Assembly (NCBI RefSeq): GCF_019916085.1
Contig: NZ_CP049834.1
Coordinates: 2,246,501 to 2,310,500, forward strand
DNA: 64,000 nt
Direction: 5' to 3'
From: Aquirufa lenticrescens
GTDB taxonomy: Bacteria; Bacteroidota; Bacteroidia; Cytophagales; Spirosomataceae
This document shows positions 20,601 to 30,110 of the stretch, piece after piece. The translations under genes were made by a program, and so were the position numbers. The notes below the pieces were generated by a model. It saw only the letters and a list, made by a program, of their open reading frames with translations. It did not search any database and had not been told where the DNA came from. How positions within the stretch are numbered: position 1 is the first letter of the stretch; the number at the start of each line of letters is the position of its first letter.

Positions 20601-22211
20601 TTAGGGGTTCAATGGGATTTTAGTCAGGAAATATACGGAGCGTCTTCCTTCCTCTGAATTGTTGATAGTTTGGTTGCCAGAAGCGATAAAGTTATTGCTA
20701 TACCAATAGTTAAGGTCTGATTTTTCTTGACGGCGAATTTTATCACCCTCATTTTGTGTGCTCAATTCTTGTACTTTCTCATCGCCAGACTGACCTTCAG
20801 GGCTAATGTATTTAGAGATAATGTTGTTCCCTCTTTGGTAAGATAAAGTCAACACATCACCGTGTAATGAGGTCTTAATCTTTTGAATTAATTTTTCCTC
20901 TTTGATATTATTTAAATCAATAGACTGATCCCAAAGTAGATTCCCTTTTTCATCTAATTCAGCAATCACTGCGTGGGTATAAATCCAACCATCAAACTGC
21001 TGTGAATTGCTATATGAATTATAGCCTCTGTACCCCCAAGGGCTGTAATAACTCGAAAAGGGCGAGTACAATCCATAATTTCCATAACCCCAACGATAGG
21101 GATTATACATCATATTCCAAGGGGAATAGAGTCCACCACCTAGCATTCCCAAAGTTCCTCCAAAAGGCGAGTAATTCACATATTTATAATCTGGATAGAA
21201 AGCTTCTGCCACCACGATATAATGGTCACCCTTTTTGATGATTTCATGCATTAAAAGACGGTAATCTAAACGTAGCTCCTCACCTTTTTCCTCTTTCGAT
21301 TTAATCTTTTTCTCCTGTTTGTTCTTCTGTTTTTCTCCTAAGAAATTAAAGAAGTTCGTAAACTGCGTGAAGCTTGTAAATTTTGACTCTTGTAAATCTC
21401 CATCTAAATAGGAGCTGAAGTATAAGCCTTGTGAACTTGGTCCTTTCGAGGATCCTATAGAGCCTTTATGGCCATAGGTTCCCACCACTATCTGTAATGA
21501 ATCGTTTAGTTGAGTTGATTTGGCATTCATCTGTGCATACTCGTCTTTCGGATTCATGGTAATTTGCCCTAACTGATTCCCATCTTCATCAAAGGATTTT
21601 AAGATTAGTTGGTAGTTTTTTGCCTTTTTCCCTACCGAATAGACCACATTGATTTGCTGTTGTAGTGTGTCTAAATCCATCGATTGGATCTCTGCTTGTC
21701 CGTTCACGACAGCCGGAAGAATGCGGGTTCGCTTTTCACTTAGATTGGTGAAAAGAATGACGGGTGTGCTGTTAATGATACCCCCAATAAATAAGGACTG
21801 ATTTAAGGCTTTAAAGTTCGAAATTTCCATCTTCTCGACCGAAAAGATTTGGAATTTTTCCAATTTACCATCGGTCGGATTGACACGAACGATGTAGTAA
21901 TTATTGCTTTTAAAGCGACTGAACAATAAATAGAGGCGATTCCCGTCGTAACAATGCGTTACATAATCTAGGTTGCCGTCTACGCTTCCTTGGTTTGTCC
22001 AAACCTGCTCTAAATTCGTATTGAATTTTCTAATATTGAATTCCGCTTTACCTATGTGATTTAATACAATCACCCCTTTTTCTCCTAATGGAATGGAAAA
22101 AGTTTCCAATTGACTTGAACCTACTGGGATTTCAATTCGCTTCATTTCTTGGGCGAAAGTAGCGATACTACAAAATGTAAATACAAGTAAAAGGCGGATC
22201 GATTTCATCAT
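20601..22211 (-). CDS. Secreted protein of unknown function with a Gly/Tyr/Pro-rich insert
   Basis: 536 residues with a signal peptide (MMKSIRLLLVFTFCSIATFAQ). I do not recognise a named family. The N- and C-terminal parts have regular short beta strands (for example NRLYLLFSRFKSNNYYIVRV and WIYTHAVIAELDEKGNLLW), suggesting a propeller-like fold (inference). Two oddities: a Lys/Glu-rich run at about 293-312, then a stretch at about 344-403 dominated by Tyr, Gly, Ser, Pro, Trp and Asn (units such as LYSPFSSYYSPWGYRGY). The ATG overlaps the EVE stop by one base (TAATG), so it is translationally coupled to that gene. Confidence 0.7.
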   Translation of the reverse strand: MMKSIRLLLVFTFCSIATFAQEMKRIEIPVGSSQLETFSIPLGEKGVIVLNHIGKAEFNIRKFNTNLEQVWTNQGSVDGNLDYVTHCYDGNRLYLLFSRFKSNNYYIVRVNPTDGKLEKFQIFSVEKMEISNFKALNQSLFIGGIINSTPVILFTNLSEKRTRILPAVVNGQAEIQSMDLDTLQQQINVVYSVGKKAKNYQLILKSFDEDGNQLGQITMNPKDEYAQMNAKSTQLNDSLQIVVGTYGHKGSIGSSKGPSSQGLYFSSYLDGDLQESKFTSFTQFTNFFNFLGEKQKNKQEKKIKSKEEKGEELRLDYRLLMHEIIKKGDHYIVVAEAFYPDYKYVNYSPFGGTLGMLGGGLYSPWNMMYNPYRWGYGNYGLYSPFSSYYSPWGYRGYNSYSNSQQFDGWIYTHAVIAELDEKGNLLWDQSIDLNNIKEEKLIQKIKTSLHGDVLTLSYQRGNNIISKYISPEGQSGDEKVQELSTQNEGDKIRRQEKSDLNYWYSNNFIASGNQTINNSEEGRRSVYFLTKIPLNP

Positions 22212-22615
22212 TATTCAGCTAGGCTTAAAATTATATCGAATTCTGCTTTTGCGACGGGTGTTACGGATAAACGGGATTGTTTGATGAGCGCTAAACCAGA
22301 TAAGCGATCATCTGCTTTCATCGTTTTCAATGTGACCGTTTTAGCGAATTTTTTAACCGGGATTAATTCGACAACGACCCAACGTGGATCTTCCGTAGTC
22401 GGATCAGGAAAGTGCTCCCGTTTTACTTCTGCTAATCCTACGACTTCCATTCCTTCGTTAGAATGGTAAAAAAAGACCCAATCGCCTTTTTTCATCGCCA
22501 TCATATTGTTCCGGGCTTGGTAATTTCGAACGCCGTCCCACACAGATTTCCCTTCCTTAACGAAATCATCCCAAGAATATTTGAAAGGCTCTGATTTTAC
22601 TAACCAATAATTCAT
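22211..22615 (-). CDS. EVE domain protein
   Basis: 134 residues, a single EVE domain of the PUA-like superfamily, which reads modified bases in DNA or RNA. It starts MNYWLVKSEPFKYSWDDF and has the signature VWDGVRNYQARNNMMAMKKGD, with an aromatic cage typical of the family (WVFFYHSNEG). It lies 2 bases after menB and overlaps the next gene by one base, so it is part of the same transcript. No restriction-modification gene is nearby; the house-keeping type (as in many Bacteroidota) is likely. Confidence 0.9.
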   Translation of the reverse strand: MNYWLVKSEPFKYSWDDFVKEGKSVWDGVRNYQARNNMMAMKKGDWVFFYHSNEGMEVVGLAEVKREHFPDPTTEDPRWVVVELIPVKKFAKTVTLKTMKADDRLSGLALIKQSRLSVTPVAKAEFDIILSLAE

Positions 22616-22617
22616 GA

Positions 22618-23442
22618 TTATGGGAATTTAGGGAATTTAGAGAAGTCAGGTTTGCGTTTTTCAAGGAAGGCATTCTTGCCTTCTTTGGCCTCATCCGACA
22701 AGTAATAAAGCAGTGTTGCGTTACCTGCTAATTCTTGGATACCTGCTTGGCCATCTAATTCCGCATTAAACGCAGATTTCAACATGCGAAGCGCTAAAGG
22801 ACTCTTCTCTAACATCTTTTCGCACCAGGCTACCGTAGTTTTTTCCAGCTCTTCTAAAGGAACCACTTTATTCACTAATCCCATTTGTAGTGCTTCAGAA
22901 GCGTCATATTGATCACACAGGAACCATATTTCTCTCGCTTTCTTTTGACCTACGACACGCGCTAAATAAGACGCACCAAAACCACCATCGAAAGATCCCA
23001 CATTCGGTCCAGTTTGGCCAAAACGCGCATTTTCAGCCGCTATTGATAAGTCGCAGATGACGTGTAACACGTGACCACCACCGATAGCCCAACCAGCCAC
23101 CATCGCTACTACGGGCTTAGGAATGGTTCTGATTTGACGTTGTAAGTCTAAAACATTTAAACGTGGAACGGTATCTTTTCCTACGTAACCACCATCACCA
23201 CGGACACTTTGATCCCCTCCAGAGCAGAACGCTTTCCCGCCTTCTCCTGTTAAAATAATCACACCCACTTTCGGATCTTGGCGAGCCAGTTCCATCGCCT
23301 CAGACATTTCCTGAACGGTTAATGGAGTGAAAGCATTGTGTTTATGAGGTCTATTGATCGAAATTTTAGCAATTCCATTGTAGAATTGAAATAAGATATC
23401 CTCGTAGGTTTTGATGGTTTCCCAAGGGAAAGATGAAATCAT
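22618..23442 (-). CDS. menB: 1,4-dihydroxy-2-naphthoyl-CoA synthase
   Basis: Crotonase-fold ring-closing enzyme of menaquinone synthesis. 274 residues. Visible: the oxyanion-hole region [15 protein letters not shown]; the second oxyanion glycine in [38 protein letters not shown], which holds the conserved Asp; and the C-terminal [14 protein letters not shown]. menE is close by but divergent, so the menaquinone genes here are partly dispersed. Confidence 0.95.
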   Translation of the reverse strand: MISSFPWETIKTYEDILFQFYNGIAKISINRPHKHNAFTPLTVQEMSEAMELARQDPKVGVIILTGEGGKAFCSGGDQSVRGDGGYVGKDTVPRLNVLDLQRQIRTIPKPVVAMVAGWAIGGGHVLHVICDLSIAAENARFGQTGPNVGSFDGGFGASYLARVVGQKKAREIWFLCDQYDASEALQMGLVNKVVPLEELEKTTVAWCEKMLEKSPLALRMLKSAFNAELDGQAGIQELAGNATLLYYLSDEAKEGKNAFLEKRKPDFSKFPKFP

Positions 23443-23449
23443 AAATGTA

Positions 23450-23896
23450 TTAGTTTGATTCGTTGTATTCTACCTCCCATGTGTGGTCGGCTAATAAAGT
23501 TACTTTGGCTAAAAAACGGCTATATTTAAACGATCGGCCCCATTCCTCTGGCGCTACTAGGGAAAGTAAGTCTGCTCCATTTTCTTTTTCGTATAAATAA
23601 TAGGTCTCACTAATGATGGGTTCGAATCCCATGGCTGCATCATAAATGCGCTCTGAAATTTCTTTACGGTCTGCTAATAATTTTGCCTGACGCGCTAATA
23701 CCTCCATCTGCTCGTACAGTTGGTTCATTTGGCGGTCTGTTTGCTGGCGCATCGCTAGCATAGAACGGCCTTTTACCTTACCCATATCATCCGGTTTGAT
23801 AACTGCACCTCCTGCCGTATGGGCATAAGGAAGTAAACCTGGATTTTCGGCTACTTTATCAGGATTAATGGGATTAAAAAAAGCTTCTTCTGACAT
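23450..23896 (-). CDS. DUF2452 protein
   Basis: 148 residues, no signal peptide or membrane segment. It matches the Bacteroidota family DUF2452 ([24 protein letters not shown] at the start, a central helical segment with [19 protein letters not shown], and an ETYYLYE motif). Function unknown. It is the first gene of the minus-strand run leading to menB, and lies divergent from menE with about 85 bases between. A near-match -7 (TAATTTCG at 23942-23935) could drive it. Confidence 0.85.
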   Translation of the reverse strand: MSEEAFFNPINPDKVAENPGLLPYAHTAGGAVIKPDDMGKVKGRSMLAMRQQTDRQMNQLYEQMEVLARQAKLLADRKEISERIYDAAMGFEPIISETYYLYEKENGADLLSLVAPEEWGRSFKYSRFLAKVTLLADHTWEVEYNESN

Positions 23897-23955
23897 AAAT
23901 GGGGCTTAGTAAAGGGTGTACCTTTAATAACCTACGAAATTAGAGAATGTTTGGT

Positions 23956-23963
23956 TAATTTTG
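23956..23963 (+). promoter_or_regulatory. -7 element of the menE promoter
   Basis: Perfect TAATTTTG. It contains the in-frame TTG (23961) that might otherwise be called the start, and so supports the ATG at 23982. Confidence 0.6.
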
Positions 23964-23981
23964 GAAAGATTCTCTAATTAT

Positions 23982-24992
23982 ATGCGTCATCTGGCTTCGC
24001 TCTTCTTGGATTTACCTGTGGCTGAAACAGAATTTGAACGGCAAGTCTTTGCTTTTTGCCAGGCTTGGCGAGCGGGTCAAACAGAGTTCACCTTTCACAC
24101 TTCCGGCTCCACAGGCGAACCAAAGCCTATTGTCATTTCTCGGGAGCGACTGTATTTATCTGCAAAGATGACCGGAGATTGGTTAAAACTGGAAAAAGGA
24201 AATGTGGCCCTATTGTCCTTGCCACCCACCTACATTGCTGGAGCGATGGTATTAGTTCGGGCTTTGGTACATGATTTAGCCTTGATTTTAGTAGAACCTT
24301 GCCAAAACCCTTTAAGCCAAATCCCTCCTCAAAACATTCATTTAGCCTCTTTTGTTCCGACACAATGGGCGACGATGCTCTCTTCAGGAATAGCACTAAA
24401 TGGCTTTTTTCAAGAAGCAAAAGGAGTCTTATTAGGTGGGGCCTCCGTCCCTGAAATTCTGAGAAAAGACTATGGTTTCCCCGTTTACGAAACGTATGGG
24501 ATGACAGAGACGGTTTCTCATATCGCCTACAGAACGTGGAATCAGGCTCATTTTCAAACATTACCGGGTGTCCAAATAGGTCAAAATGACGAAGGTTGTT
24601 TATTAATCTGTGCTCCGGTGACAGATAATAAGTGGATCGAGACGCGCGACGTGGTTGAATGGGTTTCTGAAGGTCAATTTACTTTAAAAGGGCGTTTAGA
24701 CCGGGTAATTAATTCAGGGGGCATCAAGTTGCAGCCTGAGAAAATAGAAACGGTGTATCGATCTCTTACCTCCCTGCCCATCTTTGTAGCCGGAATTCCA
24801 GATGCCTTTTGGGGTCAAAAATTGGTTTTGTTTTTGGAATCTTCATCACCCGTTTCCATTAACCTTGAAACAGCTTCATTAAGCTCAGCAGAGATTCCCA
24901 AAGAAATCATTTACCTTCCTGCATTTATAAAAACCGCCAGTGCTAAAATTGATACGGCGAAAACCGTAGCTTTGTATCTTAATTCCCTTTAG
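23982..24992 (+). CDS. menE: O-succinylbenzoate-CoA ligase-like AMP-binding enzyme
   Basis: Acyl-adenylate/CoA ligase, assigned to menaquinone synthesis by similarity to short Bacteroidota MenE proteins and by lying beside menB. 336 residues from the ATG at 23982, shorter than the 450-490 of typical MenE, with the loss at the N-terminus: the protein begins close to the phosphate loop FHTSGSTGEPKPI. Other core motifs are present: YETYGMTETVSHIAY, RDVVEW, LKGRLDRVINSGGIKLQP and the C-terminal lysine in SAKIDTAK. A hypothetical gene follows with no gap. Confidence 0.82.
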   Translation: MRHLASLFLDLPVAETEFERQVFAFCQAWRAGQTEFTFHTSGSTGEPKPIVISRERLYLSAKMTGDWLKLEKGNVALLSLPPTYIAGAMVLVRALVHDLALILVEPCQNPLSQIPPQNIHLASFVPTQWATMLSSGIALNGFFQEAKGVLLGGASVPEILRKDYGFPVYETYGMTETVSHIAYRTWNQAHFQTLPGVQIGQNDEGCLLICAPVTDNKWIETRDVVEWVSEGQFTLKGRLDRVINSGGIKLQPEKIETVYRSLTSLPIFVAGIPDAFWGQKLVLFLESSSPVSINLETASLSSAEIPKEIIYLPAFIKTASAKIDTAKTVALYLNSL

Positions 24993-25751
24993 ATGAACCC
25001 GAATAAATTATCCCGCAGCTTTAAACTCTTTTATGAGTCGCCCATTAATGTGCCGGCTCCCTATCACTTAGAAGCTGTTTTTACCTTTTTGCAATTTGAT
25101 ACCGAAAAGCCTACTATAGCGATTGAAATTCAATACATCGACCGTTCGGATTTTTCCAGAGAAGAATTAATTGCAGATGGTTTAGTACCGGATGATAGCT
25201 GGACATATGAAGGAGAATTGCCCTTAGTATGGCGAGATCGATTGATGCCTGCTTTTCAAGAATATGTCACAGGATCTTGTTCTCCTAAAGATCAGGAGCC
25301 ATTTATTACTTTAGAAGCGAATGATACAACTCCCAATGTGCCCCTGTATCTAGAGCCACAAGAGTCCTTGATTCAAGAATTTATGCAAGCGATGTTCGAA
25401 ATCGATGGTCGCGAATTACCGCTTTATTTGGGATTTCAATTCAAAGATCGCGCTGGAAATTGGCGTAAGATCGAGGGAGAAATGTCTTTTGCCGCTCTTA
25501 ATTTTACCTACCTTGATAGCGAAGAAGGTCAAAAAACCTTCTCTAATTGGGATGAATTACAGGAATTAATGAACCACGTTTTTATCGCCGAATTTTCTGC
25601 CGAGAAAGCAAATCAGAACTGTAAATCCGCTAGTTTAGCGGTCTATCCTGGAGATGGTTTATGGTATGTAGCAGGACATTCGTTACGTAAACCAAGCGGA
25701 AACAATTATTATTTTGACGAGTTAGAAGAAAAATTACAGTTCATTTTTTAG
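24993..25751 (+). CDS. Conserved hypothetical protein
   Basis: 252 residues, no signal peptide, no membrane segment, rich in Glu, Phe and Tyr. I do not recognise a family. The ATG follows the menE stop directly, and the aldehyde dehydrogenase begins 2 bases after its own stop, so it belongs to the menE transcript. Visible features: a conserved-looking YIDRSDFSREELIADGL, a repeated acidic pattern, and a C-terminal WYVAGHSLRKPSGNNYYFDE. Probably cytoplasmic. Confidence 0.7.
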   Translation: MNPNKLSRSFKLFYESPINVPAPYHLEAVFTFLQFDTEKPTIAIEIQYIDRSDFSREELIADGLVPDDSWTYEGELPLVWRDRLMPAFQEYVTGSCSPKDQEPFITLEANDTTPNVPLYLEPQESLIQEFMQAMFEIDGRELPLYLGFQFKDRAGNWRKIEGEMSFAALNFTYLDSEEGQKTFSNWDELQELMNHVFIAEFSAEKANQNCKSASLAVYPGDGLWYVAGHSLRKPSGNNYYFDELEEKLQFIF

Positions 25752-25753
25752 CT

Positions 25754-27148
25754 ATGGAAAATCAAATTTTAGACGTTCTTAACCTTCAGAAATCCGCTCT
25801 ATTGCGTTTATCTACATCATCTGCTGCGCAGCGTATAGAGAAATTGCGAAAAATCGAAAGCTACTTAATGCAGCATAAAGAGGATTTGTGTGATGCCTTG
25901 TATGCGGACTTTAAGAAGCCTGCTTCAGAGGTTGTTATTGCTGAAATGCTAGGTGTCAAGCGAGAAATAAACCATACCATTAAGCATTTAAAGTCATGGA
26001 TGAAACCCCAATCGGTTTCTACACCGTTAATGCTTTTAGGGACAAAAGGATTAGTTCAATATGAAGCCAAAGGACTTTGTTTGATTATTTCCCCTTGGAA
26101 TTACCCCTTTAATTTATCGATTTGCCCTCTTGTGCATGCGATTGCCGCAGGTAATGCCGTTATTTTGAAGCCATCTGAATTAAGTCCAGCTACGGCAGCT
26201 TTCATTCAGAAGATGATTTCGTCTTTATTTGATAAAAGTGAAGTGTCTGTTTTTGAAGGGGATGCGACTGTATCTACGTTTTTATTAGATCAGAAATTTG
26301 ATCATATTTTCTTTACAGGTAGCCCAGCTATTGGGAAGGTTGTCATGTCAGCGGCTGCTAAGCATTTGACCTCTGTTACGTTAGAATTAGGAGGCAAATC
26401 GCCTGCGATTGTGGGGCCAGAGGTGAATGTGGAAGAAGCAGCGGCGAAGATTGCCTGGGGTAAGTTCTTAAATAATGGCCAAACCTGTATCGCCCCAGAT
26501 TACCTATATCTGCATGAGAAGAATTATTTCTCCTTTTTAAAGGCATTAGAGGCTACTGTTGAAACTTTTTATGGTAAGAACGTGGCGAAAAGTAAAGATT
26601 ATGCCCGTATCGTTAATCGCCGTCATTTTGATCGCATTGTATCTTTATTGGACGATGCGAAAGAAAAAGGAGCCCAAGTACTCTTTGGAGGAAAGACGGA
26701 TGCCGATGATTGTTTTATCGAACCTACGGTATTGATTAACTGTACGCCTGAGATGCGCATTATGCAGGAAGAGATTTTTGGCCCTATCCTACCCGTGATG
26801 TCCTATCAAGATGAAATGGAGGTGACTGCAAATATTCGCCAAGGTGATAAGCCATTGGCTTTGTACGTATTTTCGACGAATACAGAGTTTAATCAATATA
26901 TATTAGATCACACAAGTTCAGGGACATCGGTGGTTAATGATTGTTTGATTCAATTTGGTCACAATGAATTGCCTTTTGGCGGGGTAAATCACTCTGGAAT
27001 TGGTAAATCTGGTGGTCATTATGGTTTTGTCGAGTTCTCTAACCAAAAATCGGTTGTTATTCAACGAACGAATTTATTGAAGAATTTCTATCCTCCTTAC
27101 GGCGTTAAAGTGCGTTGGATGATTGATTTTGTATTAAAATGGCTATAA
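25754..27148 (+). CDS. Aldehyde dehydrogenase (ALDH3-like)
   Basis: 464-residue NAD(P)-dependent aldehyde dehydrogenase. It has no N-terminal extension and resembles the ALDH3/fatty-aldehyde and coniferyl-aldehyde group. Catalytic residues visible: Asn115 (SPWNYP), Glu211 (LELGGKSP) and Cys245 (NGQTCIAPDY); the cofactor region FTGSPAIGK is near 188. The C-terminus is hydrophobic (WMIDFVLKWL), as in membrane-associated fatty-aldehyde dehydrogenases. Substrate not determinable. It overlaps the following lipoprotein gene by 10 bases. Confidence 0.92.
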   Translation: MENQILDVLNLQKSALLRLSTSSAAQRIEKLRKIESYLMQHKEDLCDALYADFKKPASEVVIAEMLGVKREINHTIKHLKSWMKPQSVSTPLMLLGTKGLVQYEAKGLCLIISPWNYPFNLSICPLVHAIAAGNAVILKPSELSPATAAFIQKMISSLFDKSEVSVFEGDATVSTFLLDQKFDHIFFTGSPAIGKVVMSAAAKHLTSVTLELGGKSPAIVGPEVNVEEAAAKIAWGKFLNNGQTCIAPDYLYLHEKNYFSFLKALEATVETFYGKNVAKSKDYARIVNRRHFDRIVSLLDDAKEKGAQVLFGGKTDADDCFIEPTVLINCTPEMRIMQEEIFGPILPVMSYQDEMEVTANIRQGDKPLALYVFSTNTEFNQYILDHTSSGTSVVNDCLIQFGHNELPFGGVNHSGIGKSGGHYGFVEFSNQKSVVIQRTNLLKNFYPPYGVKVRWMIDFVLKWL

Positions 27149-28029
27149 GATTATTCATTTTAGGTTTATTTTTTTTAGGATCTTGCCAAAGTTCTCCCGA
27201 CTCCAAGGGTGAGAAAATTCCTGATCAGCAAGCGATCACCACAGGTCAGCAAGGAGAAAAGAATATTCAGTTTTTAACGCTTCAACTGGAAGATCAGCCT
27301 AGTGCGAATCTGTTTTATTTGCGTGCAAAGAACTATATAAGTCTTCATGCGTATGGTTTAGCTGATCAAGATATCGAAAAAGCCTTGCGTGATAATCCAG
27401 GTGAACCTGATTATTTAGCTCTTTCTGCTATAATTAAGCAGAAAGTAGAGGATTATGCGACTTCTATTGATCGGGCTAAATTAGTCGAAATTACAGACTT
27501 AAATTCTTCTCAAAACACGCTTTTGTTAGTTCAAAATTATTTTGCCACCAAGCAGATGAGTCTTGGTCGCTATTATTTGAAAAAGATCGATCCTAGTCTC
27601 TTACCTGCTTCGGATAAGGCTATTTTAAAAGCGGTAAAGGACTATGCGGTCTCAGATTCTGCTCGACTATATACCTTGATGGATTCAAAGCCGGCTGACG
27701 AATCACCCTTAGTGTACATTTATTATGAGCAGGCCATGCAAAATTTAGCTTCTTTGCGTTACCAGCAATTGATTTTAGCAAGTTTGAAGAAATACCCATT
27801 GGATCCCTATTTTATGCGTTATTGGGCTCGGTTTTTAGTTAAAATGAAAAAATACTCACAGGCAGCTTTAGTCTACAAGCAAGTACTGAAGACCTATCCT
27901 AAGACGAAATCTTTGCAGGCGGAATTAGTCTATTTTGATTTGGCCAAACAAGGCAAATTGCCAATAGAACGGACAGAATCTACTGCTGATTCCTTATCTG
28001 TATCATCCGATTCCTTATCTCAAAATTAA
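27139..28029 (+). CDS. Lipoprotein with TPR-like repeats
   Basis: 296 residues. The type II signal peptide has a lipobox LGSC (Cys 16), so it is a predicted lipoprotein. Residues 45-250 are helical with TPR-like patterns (YISLHAYGLADQDIEKALRDNPGEPDYLAL; KKYSQAALVYKQVLKTYPKT), pointing to protein contacts. The C-terminus is a Ser-rich tail with a repeated ADSLSVSSDSLS pattern. It overlaps the aldehyde dehydrogenase by 10 bases. It ends at a hairpin that runs into the thrS promoter. Confidence 0.78.
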   Translation: MAIRLFILGLFFLGSCQSSPDSKGEKIPDQQAITTGQQGEKNIQFLTLQLEDQPSANLFYLRAKNYISLHAYGLADQDIEKALRDNPGEPDYLALSAIIKQKVEDYATSIDRAKLVEITDLNSSQNTLLLVQNYFATKQMSLGRYYLKKIDPSLLPASDKAILKAVKDYAVSDSARLYTLMDSKPADESPLVYIYYEQAMQNLASLRYQQLILASLKKYPLDPYFMRYWARFLVKMKKYSQAALVYKQVLKTYPKTKSLQAELVYFDLAKQGKLPIERTESTADSLSVSSDSLSQN

Positions 28030-28064
28030 TCAGGCGCTCATTTCAATACATTGCGCCTTAATTT
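28023..28064 (+). terminator. Probable terminator of the menE-lipoprotein transcript
   Basis: AGGCGC (28032-28037) pairs with GCGCCT (28053-28058) around a 15-base loop. An outer AAATTA/TAATTT extension adds 6 pairs across a small bulge and leads into a T-rich stretch. It overlaps the thrS promoter region. Confidence 0.5.
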
Positions 28065-28065
28065 G

Positions 28066-28073
28066 TACCTTTG
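28066..28073 (+). promoter_or_regulatory. -7 element of the thrS promoter
   Basis: TACCTTTG, a perfect TAnnTTTG, 15 bases upstream of the thrS ATG at 28089. It covers an in-frame TTG at 28071, which is therefore not the start. Confidence 0.6.
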
Positions 28074-28088
28074 CACAAATTTTTTAGA

Positions 28089-30029
28089 ATGATCAAAATT
28101 ACATTTCCCGACGGACAAGTAAGAGAATTTGAAAAAGGTATCACTCCTTTTCAAGTGGCCTTGTCTATTTCAGAAGGTTTAGCACGGAATGTGTTAGCGG
28201 CTAATTTAAATGGCGAGGTAGTGGATTCCTCCACTCCTATTGAAGCAGATGCAGCTTTGCAATTATTAACCTGGAATGATGCAGATGGGAAAAAGACCTT
28301 TTGGCATTCGTCTGCTCACTTATTAGCAGAAGCAATCGAGGCTTTGTATCCTGGTACTAAATTCGGTATCGGTCCAGCTATTGAAAACGGTTTTTATTAC
28401 GATATTGACTTAGGAGAGCAAGAATTTGGTTCAGATCAATTCAAGGCGATCGAAGATAAAATGCTTGAATTAGCACGTACGAAAAATGAATATGTTCGTA
28501 CCTCAGTATCTAAAGCTGATGCCATTTCTTATTTCAAAGAGAAAGGCGATGAATACAAATTAGAATTAATCGACGGTTTAGCTGATGGCTCAATCACCTT
28601 CTATAATCAGGGTAATTTCACTGATTTATGCCGTGGACCACATATTCCTAACACAGGATTTATTAAATCTGTTAAATTGCTTTCAGTCGCGGGTGCCTAT
28701 TGGCGAGGCGACGAAAAACGTAAGCAACTAACGCGTATTTACGCGATTACCTTCCCTAAAGCAAAAGAATTAGAAGAATATTTAACTTTATTAGAAGAGG
28801 CTAAACGCCGTGACCACCGTAAACTAGGAAAGGAAATGGAATTGTTCGCCTTTTCTGAAAAGGTGGGAATGGGGCTTCCTTTATGGTTACCTAAAGGTAC
28901 CTTGTTACGTGAGCGTTTAGAAAACTTCCTACGTCGTGCGCAAGTGAGAGCGGGTTATTCTCCTGTTATCACTCCTCACATCGCGAGTAAAGAATTATAT
29001 GTGACTTCAGGTCATTATGCGAAATACGGAAAGGATTCTTTCCAACCTATTCATACGCCAGACGAGAACGAAGAATTCTTCTTAAAGCCAATGAATTGCC
29101 CTCACCACTGCGAGATTTACAAAACCAAGCCTCGTTCGTACAAGGATTTGCCTTTGCGTTTAGCGGAGTTTGGTACCGTTTATCGGTATGAGCAAAGTGG
29201 TGAATTACACGGTTTAACGCGTGTTAGAGGCTTTACTCAAGATGACGCGCACATTTTCTGTCGTCCGGATCAAGTGGAAGATGAATTTATGAAGGTGATT
29301 GACTTAGTGTTGTATGTATTCAAAGCCTTAGGTTTTGACTCCTATTCAGCACAGGTTTCCTTGCGCGATAAAGAGAATAGAGAAAAGTACATCGGTAACG
29401 ATGAAGATTGGGATCGTGCGGAGTCTGCGATTATTCGCTCGGCTGAAGCAAAAGGTCTTCCTACGGTTATTGAATACGGAGAGGCGGCTTTCTATGGTCC
29501 TAAGCTTGACTTTATGGTGAAGGATGCCTTAGGTCGTAAATGGCAGCTAGGTACTATTCAGGTTGATTATCAGTTGCCTCAACGTTTTGAATTAGAATAT
29601 ACGGGGTCAGATAATATGAAACACCGTCCTGTCATGATTCACCGGGCGCCATTTGGTTCATTAGAGCGTTTCGTAGCCATTTTAATTGAGAATACAGCAG
29701 GGAACTTCCCGTTGTGGTTATCTCCTGACCAAATTGCTGTTCTTCCTATTTCAGAGAAATACGAAGATTATGCCAATGAATTATACCTTCGTTTACAAGA
29801 GAAAGATTTGCGTGGTTATGTAGATCATAGAAACGAAAAAATGGGACGTAAAATTCGGGATGCAGAAATCGCGAAAGTACCATTTATGATTGTTGTGGGT
29901 GAAAAGGAACAAGCAGAAGGAATCGTTAGCGTTCGGAAGAAAGGTGATGGTGATGTGGGATCGATGACGTTGGACTCCTTCATAGCGATGGCACAAGAAG
30001 AAATCCAGTCCTTAACCTATGAAAAATAG
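28089..30029 (+). CDS. thrS: Threonine-tRNA ligase
   Basis: Class II synthetase charging tRNA-Thr. 646 residues from the ATG at 28089. N-terminal TGS domain ([10 protein letters not shown]); editing domain with the [10 protein letters not shown] zinc/editing histidines; catalytic core with [10 protein letters not shown] (zinc Cys), VYRYEQSGE (motif 2) and [11 protein letters not shown] (motif 3); and a C-terminal anticodon-binding domain. It heads the conserved order thrS-infC-rpmI-rplT, although infC and rpmI each also have a promoter. Confidence 0.97.
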   Translation: MIKITFPDGQVREFEKGITPFQVALSISEGLARNVLAANLNGEVVDSSTPIEADAALQLLTWNDADGKKTFWHSSAHLLAEAIEALYPGTKFGIGPAIENGFYYDIDLGEQEFGSDQFKAIEDKMLELARTKNEYVRTSVSKADAISYFKEKGDEYKLELIDGLADGSITFYNQGNFTDLCRGPHIPNTGFIKSVKLLSVAGAYWRGDEKRKQLTRIYAITFPKAKELEEYLTLLEEAKRRDHRKLGKEMELFAFSEKVGMGLPLWLPKGTLLRERLENFLRRAQVRAGYSPVITPHIASKELYVTSGHYAKYGKDSFQPIHTPDENEEFFLKPMNCPHHCEIYKTKPRSYKDLPLRLAEFGTVYRYEQSGELHGLTRVRGFTQDDAHIFCRPDQVEDEFMKVIDLVLYVFKALGFDSYSAQVSLRDKENREKYIGNDEDWDRAESAIIRSAEAKGLPTVIEYGEAAFYGPKLDFMVKDALGRKWQLGTIQVDYQLPQRFELEYTGSDNMKHRPVMIHRAPFGSLERFVAILIENTAGNFPLWLSPDQIAVLPISEKYEDYANELYLRLQEKDLRGYVDHRNEKMGRKIRDAEIAKVPFMIVVGEKEQAEGIVSVRKKGDGDVGSMTLDSFIAMAQEEIQSLTYEK

Positions 30030-30060
30030 GAGCTTATGCGCTTTTTGCTTGCATTTGCGT

Positions 30061-30068
30061 TATTTTTG
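30061..30068 (+). promoter_or_regulatory. -7 element of an infC promoter
   Basis: TATTTTTG matches TAnnTTTG and lies 42 bases upstream of the infC ATG, giving a leader of about 35 bases. Confidence 0.55.
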
Positions 30069-30110
30069 ATTTAGCTTTCGATTTAATCTATATTAAACCC
30101 ATTTTATTTT

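Noticed and set aside
23961-23981. TTG start for menE at 23961
   Set aside because: The TTG is part of the TAATTTTG promoter element; the ATG at 23982 lies after the predicted transcription start.
24133-24561. 142-residue frame antisense to menE
   Set aside because: Shadow of the menE coding sequence with no family likeness, start signal or codon pattern; the same applies to the other antisense frames in the window.
28071-28088. TTG start for thrS at 28071
   Set aside because: It falls in TACCTTTG; family alignment also begins at MIKITFPDG (28089).
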